Positions 1 to 8,020 of a stretch of DNA of 64,000 bases are shown one piece after another (the stretch's first letter is position 1; the number at the start of each line of letters is the position of its first letter). The translations under genes were made by a program, and so were the position numbers. Origin of the DNA: Pseudomonas sp. HN11 (lineage in GTDB: Bacteria > Pseudomonadota > Gammaproteobacteria > Pseudomonadales > Pseudomonadaceae). The stretch spans positions 4,041,001 through 4,105,000 of the forward strand of contig NZ_CP089985.1 of assembly GCF_021390155.1 (NCBI RefSeq), in the 5' to 3' direction. The notes beneath the pieces were generated by a model that made no database searches, was not told the origin of the DNA, and was given only the letters and a program-made list of their open reading frames with translations.

Positions 1-547
1 AGGTGCGCTTCTGTTTCCTTCTAACCTATAACGGGCTTGGAACAAAGGATTCCCTTTGCCTAAAGAAATTGCTGTCGCTGAAGCAAGCCCAACGGTTCTT
101 GGCCCTACACCTGACCTGAATAGGTTAAATAGGGATAGCGACAGCGCTCATCGCACCTAGCGCATTTTCAATGCGATCCCATTTCAGGACAGGAAGCATC
201 GACCCTCCTCACTCATCTCTTTTGGGATGGCATCTATACGCGGCATGACTGTTAATAGAGCTCGAACGTGTATTTATGATATTCGCAATTAATACAAACG
301 TCCCCACGATTAATTTCAAGCAAAAAAAGCGCCCATTTTGAGGTATCAAACTTAAATTATTATTTAATTCATCACTGTTAGTGATAGGTATCGTATTACT
401 CCAACAAAATCAGTCTAATACCGCACACGGACTATAATTCGGCGATACGTTCGTCCCGAATGTCGCGATTTTTTTAACTTTCCATGATGTTTTAGTGGTC
501 GATCTCTTGGCATACTACGTCATACATAACAACAACCGGATCCGCTC
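1..547. other. Non-coding left flank
   Basis: No convincing gene is seen here. There is a 9-bp inverted repeat (GCTGTCGCT at 71-79, AGCGACAGC at 137-145), a short hairpin CGCATT-ttc-AATGCG at 161-175, and the palindrome described separately at 371-385. The stretch from about 290 to 500 is AT-rich and probably carries the promoter of the cytochrome operon that follows. Confidence 0.5.
371..385. promoter_or_regulatory. Palindrome ATCACT-GTT-AGTGAT, candidate operator
   Basis: Perfect 6-bp arms with a 3-bp centre lie 163 bp upstream of the cytochrome b / molybdoenzyme operon. The same arms with a different centre recur at 7831-7845, upstream of the ABC importer operon. Two copies ahead of two operons suggest a shared regulator, but none is identified. 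The second copy is followed by a T-run and could instead be a terminator. Confidence 0.4.
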
Positions 548-1153
548 ATGGACGCTGTGTCGAAAGACTCGAAGACGATTCATCCTTTATGGCTACGGTT
601 ATGCCACTGGATAAATGCTGTGGCGGTTCTACTGATGATCATGAGTGGTTGGCGGATTTACAATGCGTCCCCTCTTTTTGACTTCCATTTTCCCAAAGGT
701 ATTACATTAGGAGGATGGCTTGGGGGCGCGCTCCAGTGGCACTTCGCCGCGATGTGGATGCTCGGTGTCAATGGTTTAATTTATCTGCTTATGAACCTGA
801 CGACGGGTCGACTACGTCGTCGATTTTGGCCACTTAGCTTGAGTACACTTTCGAGCGATCTCAAAGCAGCGTTGCGCGGGCAGCTAAAACATGCTGATCC
901 TAAACACTACAACATGGCACAGAAGTTTGCGTATATAGCGGCTGTAATTGCGGGTATCGTATTAGTTCTCTCTGGCCTCGTTTTGTGGAAATCCGTACAG
1001 TTTTCCTATCTGCGCGAAGCATTGGGGGGTTATGAGGCAGCTAGGTATCTTCATTTTTTTGCGATGAGCTTCCTCACTTTTTTCATCGTGGTGCATCTGA
1101 CGATGGTCGCACTTGTGCCAAAGACGTTGTTGACGATAGTGAGGGGCTACTAA
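548..1153 (+). CDS. Cytochrome b/b6-domain (cytochrome b561-like) membrane protein
   Basis: A 201-residue integral membrane protein with about four hydrophobic segments and well-placed histidines: His20 in the LCHW motif, His65 in QWHF, and two in the last pair of helices (YLHFF, VVHLT). This is the pattern of a di-haem cytochrome b of the b561 / thiosulfate-reductase subunit type, which passes electrons between the quinone pool and a periplasmic partner. That partner is almost certainly the molybdopterin oxidoreductase encoded one base downstream. The ATG at 548 has only a weak ribosome-binding site. The family call is firm; the electron direction and physiological substrate are unknown. Confidence 0.88.
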   Translation: MDAVSKDSKTIHPLWLRLCHWINAVAVLLMIMSGWRIYNASPLFDFHFPKGITLGGWLGGALQWHFAAMWMLGVNGLIYLLMNLTTGRLRRRFWPLSLSTLSSDLKAALRGQLKHADPKHYNMAQKFAYIAAVIAGIVLVLSGLVLWKSVQFSYLREALGGYEAARYLHFFAMSFLTFFIVVHLTMVALVPKTLLTIVRGY

Positions 1154-1154
1154 A

Positions 1155-1949
1155 GTGACCAAAGATAACAAATTTACCGGGCTTTCGAACAGTGACGCTA
1201 AAGATTTAATCGCAGACGCGCAACGCTTGATGAAACCGAAATTTGACGTCGCTGGACGCCGCCAATTCTTGCGCCAAGGCCTCACGCTCGGAGGGATGAT
1301 GATGCTTACAGGCTGCAGCCTGGATGACAACGCTGACGCCGAGAAAGTGTTATCCGAAATCTCTCGGTTTAATGATCGAGTGCAAGCCTGGCTATTCAAT
1401 AGCAGCCGCTTAGCGCCGGAGTATACAAGTGCGGATATAACACGCCCCTTTCCGTTTAATGCTTTCTACGGCGAAAACTCGATCCCCGTGATCAATGGAG
1501 ATGAATATCGTCTGGAAGTACGAGGGCTTGTCAGAGATAGCAAAGCTTGGCATCTATCCGAGCTCCAAACAATGGCACAAGTCGCCTACACCACCCGACA
1601 TATATGTGTCGAAGGGTGGAGCGCCATTGGCAGATGGGGTGGTGTTCGCTTTAGCGATTTTCTGAATTTTATTGGTGCCGATATCAGCGCTCAATATGTA
1701 GGTTTTCGCTGCGCAGATGACTATTACACGAGTATCGATATGGCCTCTGCTCTTCATCCACAGACACTATTGGCGCTCACGTGGGATGATCGTACGCTTC
1801 CGTCAGAATATGGCTATCCTATCAAGGTGCGTATTCCAACAAAATTAGGTTATAAAAATCCGAAACACGTTGTTTCAATCGAAATAACTAACCGTTTCCC
1901 TGGTGGCTATTGGGAAGATCAAGGCTACAACTGGTTCGGAGGAAGTTGA
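1155..1949 (+). CDS. Molybdopterin-dependent oxidoreductase, sulfite-oxidase fold, Tat-exported
   Basis: A 264-residue protein starting at GTG one base after the cytochrome stop, so the two form an operon. The N-terminus has a twin-arginine motif (RRQFLRQG, Arg35-Arg36), a hydrophobic run and a possible lipobox LTGC ending at Cys54, pointing to Tat export and perhaps lipid anchoring in the periplasm. The core shows the sulfite-oxidase / MsrP (YedY) signature with Cys151 in RHICVEGWS as the likely molybdenum ligand. By analogy with MsrPQ and related pairs it is a haem-coupled periplasmic reductase or oxidase. The substrate cannot be read from sequence. Confidence 0.88.
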   Translation: MTKDNKFTGLSNSDAKDLIADAQRLMKPKFDVAGRRQFLRQGLTLGGMMMLTGCSLDDNADAEKVLSEISRFNDRVQAWLFNSSRLAPEYTSADITRPFPFNAFYGENSIPVINGDEYRLEVRGLVRDSKAWHLSELQTMAQVAYTTRHICVEGWSAIGRWGGVRFSDFLNFIGADISAQYVGFRCADDYYTSIDMASALHPQTLLALTWDDRTLPSEYGYPIKVRIPTKLGYKNPKHVVSIEITNRFPGGYWEDQGYNWFGGS

Positions 1950-1993
1950 TCCCCCCGCTACGAACATTTTAATCCACGCAAAGAGAGACTCAA

Positions 1994-2257
1994 ATGAAAA
2001 AGCTAATCGTTACTTTGTTTACCGGTTCTTTATTGCTAGCAACTGGCGGTGCTTTTGCTGCGGATACAATGTCGAAAGATGCGATGAGCAAGAATGATAC
2101 AACCAAGCAAAATTCCATGGCGCATGACAACATGAGCAAAGACGCCATGTCCAAACCCGAACAAAAACATGACGGCATGGCCAAGGACGCAATGAGCAAG
2201 GATGCGATGGGTAAAGATGGCGACGCTATGTCTAAAGACAATATGAAGAAAGAATAA
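1994..2257 (+). CDS. Pentapeptide MXKDX repeat protein (small, exported)
   Basis: An 87-residue protein with a clear signal peptide (cleavage likely after GGAFA, about residue 22). The mature part is low-complexity and built from degenerate pentads such as AMSKD, NMSKD and GMAKD, rich in Met, Lys and Asp. This matches the known MXKDX repeat family, small periplasmic proteins of unknown role. The purine-rich AGAGAGA upstream serves as ribosome-binding site. Third gene of the cytochrome b / molybdoenzyme cluster. The many Met residues would suit metal binding or sacrificial oxidation, which is inference only. Confidence 0.85.
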   Translation: MKKLIVTLFTGSLLLATGGAFAADTMSKDAMSKNDTTKQNSMAHDNMSKDAMSKPEQKHDGMAKDAMSKDAMGKDGDAMSKDNMKKE

Positions 2258-2268
2258 TCTCAAGTTTG

Positions 2269-2312
2269 CCTCGACATCGGACGCGTCGGTCGATGTCGAG
2301 GTCTTGTTATAT
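2269..2312 (+). terminator. Rho-independent terminator of the molybdoenzyme operon
   Basis: Perfect 11-bp arms CCTCGACATCG (2269-2279) and CGATGTCGAGG (2291-2301) around an 11-nt loop, followed by a T-rich tail. It lies 12 bp after the MXKDX gene. Confidence 0.75.
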
Positions 2313-2371
2313 TTATTGACTATTTAAGGATCTCAAACCAAACGCAGATTCATGTTATTGCCCATTAATTC

Positions 2372-2532
2372 TCACTCAGTAAAGGCCTTCAATAGCGCCA
2401 AAAATTCGTCGAACGCAGCGGTAGTCTCAACTGGATATTCGAGCCATGTTAAAAACGTCAAAACTTGTGCCTCACCTATATCACGACAGTGATGTAAACG
2501 CTTGACAATAACCAGTAGGTACCGCCATGGGT
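2372..2532 (-). pseudogene. Possible C-terminal gene remnant
   Basis: The minus strand holds an open frame with no usable start, ending at a TGA at 2374-2372. Its conceptual product looks protein-like (for example LTFLTWLEYP followed by FDEFLALLKAF). It is cut off upstream by a stop codon and lies against the phosphoribosyltransferase gene. It may be the tail of a gene displaced when the PRTase/polymerase module was inserted. The family is not recognised. Confidence 0.2.
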
Positions 2533-2611
2533 GCTATCGCTGGACTCGATATCTTTGATGGTAATCGGAAATCTCCAAATAAATGATCCCGTGCTTCAGA
2601 AGGTGTTTTCT

Positions 2612-3454
2612 GTGAGTAAACGTGTTCTATCCGTGACGTACGAACAAATCGATCAATGGATCGCTTCGATCCAAACACAACTCATTCATGAAGAGTTCGT
2701 CTGCATCATCGGGATCCTACGTGGCGGTGGCCCGATTGCCCTGATGGCTTCTCATGCAACCGGAGCCCCCGTCGCTTTTCTACGATACGATCGTACGGCA
2801 CGGGAGGTAAGCTGGGATTCGTCAATTCCCATCCCTGACACGAACAGCAAAGTCTTACTTTGCGAAGATATTTCCGGCGTCGGCAAAACGCTGTCTGATT
2901 GTCGCGAGTTTCTTCGGCAACGCGGCCTTAAAGTTCGAATACTCACTGCGGGCTTTGACGACAAAAGCATTATCCGTCCTGATTATGGCATCGACGGACG
3001 CGGCTACTTTCTTCTCTTTCCCTGGGAAAGACAGTCTTTCACGGAGGAATACCGCCGGCACTGGATTAAGACTCGCGGCGGCGCGACGGGCTCCATGGGG
3101 AATGACCACGACTACGATACCTACGCGATTGATCTAGACGGGATTCTACTGCCGGACATCTGTCCCGCACGTTATGAGGCAAATTTGGAGCGCGCGTTGC
3201 TCGAACGCGATGATCTAGAACCATTCAGTTTGCTCCCTGCGCATAAGTGTGTTGAAGCGATAATTACCGGCCGACCGGAGATGGATCGCGATCGCACCCT
3301 CCTGTGGCTGAGGCAATACGGATATGGCGAGATAGAATTGAGGATGCGAGATACGGCTTGCTATGACGATAGCCCCGGACAGGTTGCCCTTCACAAAGCG
3401 CGCGCAGCATTGGATTTGGCGTGTACTCACTTCATTGAGAGCGACCCTGTTTAG
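2612..3454 (+). CDS. Phosphoribosyltransferase fused to a HAD-like domain
   Basis: A two-domain protein. The N-terminal half is a type I phosphoribosyltransferase: a flexible-loop region followed by the PRPP-binding stretch VLLCEDISGVGKT, which keeps the paired acidic residues and the G-x-G-x-T turn. The C-terminal half begins with YAIDLDGILLPD, the HAD motif I with two aspartates, and continues with IITGRP as HAD motif II, so it may be a phosphatase or nucleotidase. I chose the GTG at 2612 because AGAAGG (2598-2603) sits 8 bp ahead; the frame is open back to a GTG at 2531. The gene is followed by a terminator and then by a family B polymerase in the same direction. A role in nucleotide salvage or nucleotide modification for that polymerase is inference. 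Confidence 0.75.
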   Translation: MSKRVLSVTYEQIDQWIASIQTQLIHEEFVCIIGILRGGGPIALMASHATGAPVAFLRYDRTAREVSWDSSIPIPDTNSKVLLCEDISGVGKTLSDCREFLRQRGLKVRILTAGFDDKSIIRPDYGIDGRGYFLLFPWERQSFTEEYRRHWIKTRGGATGSMGNDHDYDTYAIDLDGILLPDICPARYEANLERALLERDDLEPFSLLPAHKCVEAIITGRPEMDRDRTLLWLRQYGYGEIELRMRDTACYDDSPGQVALHKARAALDLACTHFIESDPV

Positions 3455-3873
3455 GCTGTGTTGATCTCAACAGCCGCTCCCCTGCTACGCGTAATTTGGT
3501 GGGATGCTATAACCCGACAGGCCAAATTAATCAGTTCAAGTGAATTGCGCGATTTAGATTGCCTTGGCCATCTATGAGTGCTAATTTTGCTCTCGCCGCG
3601 AGGAATCGAGGCATCCCTGAATCACTCGCTATTTGGTTGCTCTCTGGGCCGCCCTGGTTTGTATGTTGCATTTTAGCAGGGCGGTTTTTTTAAGACTGAC
3701 GCAGCCCAATCGGGTCTCTCAAACCCCATCGATGGTCACCTATTTCGCCGCACCCCGACGTCAAACGGATTCGCTTCTGATCTAAGCACTCAGGACGATG
3801 AGCATAGCTGTGTCAGTTTTAACTGCGCGCCAGGGGGCGGCCATGGGGCTGTTGACTGAGACGCGGAGACTTT
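3455..3873. other. Intergenic between PRTase-HAD and polymerase genes
   Basis: About 420 bp without a supported gene. It holds the hairpin-plus-T-run at 3649-3692 and the ribosome-binding site GGAGA just ahead of the polymerase ATG. A search by eye for CTG-N10-CAG (LexA box) found nothing convincing. Confidence 0.5.
3649..3692 (+). terminator. Hairpin with T-run after PRTase-HAD gene
   Basis: Arms CCGCCCTG (3649-3656) and CAGGGCGG (3677-3684) are perfect inverse complements and are followed by eight T. The 20-nt loop is long for a Rho-independent terminator. If it works, the polymerase gene needs its own promoter in 3693-3870. Confidence 0.55.
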
Positions 3874-6258
3874 ATGAAGACTCTCGACGGATTCATCTTG
3901 ACAAGGCATTGGCGCGATACGCCTTCTGGCACGGTTGTAGATTTTTGGCTAGCCACCGACCATGGCGCAAAACTACTGCGTCGCACCAACATCGTGTCTG
4001 TGAGTTTTGCGCCAGCCCATTATCAGGAGGACGTCGAGGCGGTCGTCTCAACGATGCAAGACGTCACCGTCAAACGACTTGACCTGATGGATTTTTATGG
4101 CCGGCCGATTCTCGGTATCTATTCCAAAAATTTTCGTCAACAAGCAACAATTGAAAAAAATCTCAAGACTCGAAGAGTACCGGTGTATGAGGCTGACATC
4201 CGGCCCCCTGAAAGGTACCTCATGGAGCGCTTTCTGACAGCGTCAGTGTCGATATACGTTAACCACCCTGACGAAAAAGTTCTTCTGAACTGCAAAGTAC
4301 TCCCCAACGATACGTATCGGCCTTCGCTTAAAGTCGTTTCATTGACCATGGAGGCCGATGAAGCTGGTGCATTGAAGCTCATCTCTTTATATAACCCCGA
4401 GCACAGTACGGTGATATCTCTGCAGGCTTCCGCCGCCGCTCCCGACGTAGACCCGCCTAACCTTTCCGAAGATTTTGAGGTGATTCAGGTTGGTGATCAT
4501 GCTGAGATGATCAAGGAGCTCAATCGATGGTTTTGCGCAAATGATCCGGACGCGATCATAGGCTGGAACCTGATCCAGGTTGAATTACGCGTCCTACAGA
4601 TTTACGCCGACAGGCATAATGTTCCTCTCAAGCTCGGCCGCGACGGATCGCCTATTGACTGGCGGGAAAATGTCGGCAAAGAAGGCAGTTTCTTTGCAAC
4701 CGTAGCAGGCAGAGCTGTTATTGCAGGCGGCGAAGCGATCAAGACTGCTTTAGCTTCATTCATGTCCGCGACTTTGGATAATGTCATTGAAGCTCTCCTC
4801 CCCGGCGTTTCCCACCCCGAACACCCTCATAAACACGGCTCAGGTGAGCCTCAGGCATATACGATCGACCGTCTGATGCAACTCGCTCGCTACAGCATGA
4901 TGAGCAGCCTAATGGTCTTCCGGATTTTTGATGAAACAAAACTGCTGCGCTTCATGATGGATCGAGCGAGCGTGACAGGCCTGCAAGTCGACAATTTCCG
5001 AGGCTCCATTGCGGCATTCGAACACCAGTATCTTCCGCGCATGCACCGTGAAGGATTCGTTGCACCCAATGTGGGTGACGTCCCCATGGCGTCTTATCCT
5101 AGAGGGCACGTCTTAGACTCCAAGCCAGGCCTCTACGATTCTGTGATCGTACTCGACTATAAAAGTCTGTACGCATCGATTATTCGCACCTTTCTTGTAG
5201 ACCCTGTCGGAATGGCCGCCGCAAACGACAGCAATGACGAGACTCAGATAATTTTTGGAATAAACGGGACGAAGTTTTCAAGGACGAGGCATTGTCTTCC
5301 GGCCATCACGAGCAGCCTCTGGAAGCGAAGCGATCAAGCCAAACTCGACAACAATGAGCCACTGTCTGAGGCGCTCAAGCTACTAATGAACTCATTTTTT
5401 GGTGTGCTGGGATCGCCCGATTGCAGGTTTTTCGACCCAAAACTTGTCTCGGCCATGACGCTGAGAGGACATGACATCATTTCGCGTTCGCGCGACATCA
5501 TCGAAGCTCAGGGCTATGCGGTGATTTACGGAGATACTGATTCGATTTTCATTTCGCTCGATGAGGCAGCATCGAATGATCGCGCCCAGGAAATCGCTGA
5601 GCACCTTGTTGATGTGGTCAATCAGTGGTGGAGGGAATTTACTCAGACAACGTTACAAATCGAGAGCGAACTGGAGATCGAGTTCGACACGCACTATCAA
5701 AGGTTCTTTTTGCCGACGCTTCGCGGCACCAATCAGGGAAGCAAAAAGCGCTTCGCCGGACTCGTCCTACATGTCAACGGTGAGCAAAAGATCGTCTATC
5801 GCGGACTAGAGAGCACTCGAAGCGATTGGACGCCTCTGGCCCGACAATTCCAGCACGACCTATATCAGCGAATATTTCACGACCAACCGTTCGAGGATTT
5901 CATCCGCAATTATGTGAAATTGACGAGGGAGGGCATTTTTGATCATCGTCTTATTTATAAAAAACGCATTCCACGAAAACTCACCGATTACGTGAAAAAT
6001 GTGCCACCTCAAGTGCTTGCGGCGAAGCTGGCGGATGAGATAAGTCAAAAGAATGGCCAGCCAATGAAATACCAGAGCGGCGGCTGGATCAGCTATGTGA
6101 TAACGATCAATGGCCCCCAACCTGTTGAGCACGTCCAATCATTGGTGGACTACGAACACTATATTGGCCATCAACTGGCACCCATCGCTGACTCGATTCT
6201 TGTTCCGCTCAACACCAATTTTTCCATCATCGTGAGCGATCAACGATCGTTATTTTAG
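3874..6258 (+). CDS. polB: DNA polymerase II-like family B polymerase, proofreading site lost
   Basis: A 794-residue protein that aligns by eye along its length with E. coli Pol II (783 aa). The polymerase site looks intact: motif A with Asp428 (LDYKSLYAS), motif B with Lys502 and Asn506 (KLLMNSFFG), and motif C YGDTDS at 552-557. Two conserved positions differ: Pro to Ala in SLYAS and Tyr to Phe in FFG. The 3'-5' exonuclease motifs are broken. Exo I reads SLTME, with Thr158 for the Asp and Glu160 kept. Exo II reads NLIQVEL, with Glu237 for Asp. Exo III reads YSMMS, with Ser344 for Asp. The protein should polymerise but probably cannot proofread. The start ATG has GGAGA upstream. The neighbouring PRTase-HAD gene looks like a partner. 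A mutagenic or bypass role is inference. Confidence 0.93.
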   Translation: MKTLDGFILTRHWRDTPSGTVVDFWLATDHGAKLLRRTNIVSVSFAPAHYQEDVEAVVSTMQDVTVKRLDLMDFYGRPILGIYSKNFRQQATIEKNLKTRRVPVYEADIRPPERYLMERFLTASVSIYVNHPDEKVLLNCKVLPNDTYRPSLKVVSLTMEADEAGALKLISLYNPEHSTVISLQASAAAPDVDPPNLSEDFEVIQVGDHAEMIKELNRWFCANDPDAIIGWNLIQVELRVLQIYADRHNVPLKLGRDGSPIDWRENVGKEGSFFATVAGRAVIAGGEAIKTALASFMSATLDNVIEALLPGVSHPEHPHKHGSGEPQAYTIDRLMQLARYSMMSSLMVFRIFDETKLLRFMMDRASVTGLQVDNFRGSIAAFEHQYLPRMHREGFVAPNVGDVPMASYPRGHVLDSKPGLYDSVIVLDYKSLYASIIRTFLVDPVGMAAANDSNDETQIIFGINGTKFSRTRHCLPAITSSLWKRSDQAKLDNNEPLSEALKLLMNSFFGVLGSPDCRFFDPKLVSAMTLRGHDIISRSRDIIEAQGYAVIYGDTDSIFISLDEAASNDRAQEIAEHLVDVVNQWWREFTQTTLQIESELEIEFDTHYQRFFLPTLRGTNQGSKKRFAGLVLHVNGEQKIVYRGLESTRSDWTPLARQFQHDLYQRIFHDQPFEDFIRNYVKLTREGIFDHRLIYKKRIPRKLTDYVKNVPPQVLAAKLADEISQKNGQPMKYQSGGWISYVITINGPQPVEHVQSLVDYEHYIGHQLAPIADSILVPLNTNFSIIVSDQRSLF

Positions 6259-6339
6259 CCTGGCGTGATAACCGCAAACCTCTTTCACAGCTGTCGTTGG
6301 AGCCCCACTAATGACGCAGCGGCGGAGCGAACACGAAGT

Positions 6340-6636
6340 CTAAGGCGCGTCCGGCAATTGCGAGCTTTTCAACATCGCCCTTTCATGATTTATGGCATTG
6401 AACGAAATTTTCGAAGCCGCAGCATTGGCGGGATTGTTAGCGTTACTACCGAACTCGGTGACGATATTTCTTAACTCCGGCTCTGACGTGTGCGTGGCGT
6501 CACTGTCATTGAAAATAGCGGCAAGCAGTGCAATCAGCACAGCCAGTAGCGCTGTCACAACTCGTATAGAAGTTAGAGTCCCTCTGAATATATTAGGTTT
6601 TCCCTTTCTGCCGTCAGCACTACCACAACTGTTCAT
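6340..6636 (-). CDS. Small single-span membrane protein, unknown
   Basis: A 98-residue product starting at an ATG preceded by an excellent ribosome-binding site (GGAGGATAAA). A short basic N-terminus leads into one strongly hydrophobic segment (VVTALLAVLIALLAAIF, about residues 27-43), then a polar, Asn/Ser-rich tail that would face the periplasm. No family is recognised. It runs opposite to the polymerase gene and in the same direction as trxA further right. Confidence 0.5.
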   Translation of the reverse strand: MNSCGSADGRKGKPNIFRGTLTSIRVVTALLAVLIALLAAIFNDSDATHTSEPELRNIVTEFGSNANNPANAAASKISFNAINHERAMLKSSQLPDAP

Positions 6637-6845
6637 TTTATCCTCCAACAACATTCATCTGTTCAACAGACAATGCGTATGCGAATTAATATTTCCTGTT
6701 TAACTGTCGCTCCTGCTTATAGATTAAAGATCAAAGCTAGAATGGTGAAATTAAGCTCAATGGCAACCTATCTGCATCTAAAAAGTCCTAATATCTATCA
6801 GTCGTGCGGCCCCACGTTGCATTTGAGGCCGCAGATTGATTGATA

Positions 6846-7175
6846 TCACAGGTTAGCATCGATAAAAGCGGACAGTTGGGACTTTGAAAGCGCCCCCACT
6901 TTGGTGTCGGCAACTTTACCATCTCTGAATAGCATCAGAGTCGGGACGCCACGAATCCCCTGCTTTTCTGCAATTTCTCTGTTTGCATCGACATCGACCT
7001 TTGCGATCAGCACTTTGCCGTCGTAGCTGTCAGCGATTTCGTCAAGAACCGGGGCGATCATTTTGCATGGCCCACACCAATCTGCGCTGTAATCAACTAA
7101 AACCAACCCACTAGCCCTTAATACGTCGTCCTCAAAGCTTGCGTCAGTGACATGTTTGATTTTTTTATTGCTCAT
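6846..7175 (-). CDS. trxA: Thioredoxin
   Basis: A 109-residue classical thioredoxin with the redox motif W33-C-G-P-C37-K, the cis-proline loop (RGVPTL) and the usual full length. It is a cytoplasmic disulfide reductase that would be recycled by thioredoxin reductase. The ATG is preceded by AGGAA at a good distance. It is a stand-alone minus-strand gene, probably an extra copy next to the chromosomal one, which would fit a cargo region rich in oxidoreductases and stress enzymes. Confidence 0.95.
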   Translation of the reverse strand: MSNKKIKHVTDASFEDDVLRASGLVLVDYSADWCGPCKMIAPVLDEIADSYDGKVLIAKVDVDANREIAEKQGIRGVPTLMLFRDGKVADTKVGALSKSQLSAFIDANL

Positions 7176-8020
7176 TTCAAATTCCTCGACTCATGATTGG
7201 TGTAAGGAGTACCCGATGCTCAACGTTAAGCAGTTGAACGACTGGTTGCCGACCGTCGCTAAGACCGTAGCTGCAAGACCCATCGTTGAGTCTGCCAAGG
7301 GCTCACTGAGATCACCTGCGACGGTGAGTGACTTCAATTTAACCCCCTATAGATGATGAGATCAATCTAAATTGAAATTTTTTTTTGAATGAGCTCCATA
7401 GGCTAATTGATGGGATCACTCATCCCGCCGACTGATCCGACGAAAAGTGCCTCATCCTGCTTCAAGGCTTGAACGCCAGCACCGTCACCTGTGTTCATCC
7501 ACAAACATCCGCGCCCGGCCTAGGTGCACGGCAAGCGTGAGTGACCAAAAAGAAAGCCTTGGGCCTCGATTAGACTGATGCATTCTTGACTTGGCGGTAC
7601 GAAACGGTCGATGCCTGTCCGCTATTCAGAGGGAACGCAAACAGGCAGAAGATCTTGCCTACAAGAGGGCTTGATGCTTCGTGCACTAACACCTACGGTT
7701 TAACTGACTTAATCATGACAATGCTCATTATTATTTCAGCTAACGTAAATCTATTTTCGATTCCAAGGCAAATCTTCCGCAGAGCCAGAAGAAATTTTGC
7801 CGGAAATAAAAAGGTTATTGAGAATAACTCATCACTCTGAGTGATTAGTTTTTTTTAGTATAAGAGCAGTGAAAATTATTCTTAATACGAATTATCTGTC
7901 ATGCTAATTTGCTCACACTACGGCGCCGATTAGCTGGTATAAATGTGATTTTTGGCTGGCATGGTGAATAGGCATTGCTTCAGGCTTCGAATTTCCTCTG
8001 ACCAGTATGGTATTTGAAGA
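7176..8020. other. Long intergenic region upstream of ABC importer
   Basis: About 845 bp with no supported gene. Short open frames lack ribosome-binding sites and family resemblance. It contains the motif TAGATGATG at 7350-7358, shared with the TetR-controlled loci further right, and the AT-rich hairpin at 7826-7856. Confidence 0.5.
7826..7856 (+). promoter_or_regulatory. Palindrome with T-run: operator or terminator
   Basis: Arms AACTCATCACT (7826-7836) and AGTGATTAGTT (7840-7850) match at 10 of 11 positions around CTG, and eight T follow from 7849. The inner part ATCACT-nnn-AGTGAT is the same as at 371-385. It could be an operator for the importer operon that starts 165 bp later, or a terminator for something upstream, though no gene ends convincingly before it. 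Confidence 0.4.

Noticed and set aside
2427..2442. CTGGATATTCGAGCCA as a possible LexA box before the PRTase/polymerase genes
   Set aside because: The right half is CCA rather than CAG and the distance to either gene is poor, so SOS control is not supported.
3798..4082. Overlapping ORF across the polymerase start
   Set aside because: It is in another frame of the polymerase gene and has no similarity to any family.
7586..7840. 84-codon open frame upstream of the ABC importer
   Set aside because: Ends inside the palindrome/T-run, no ribosome-binding site and no recognisable domain.
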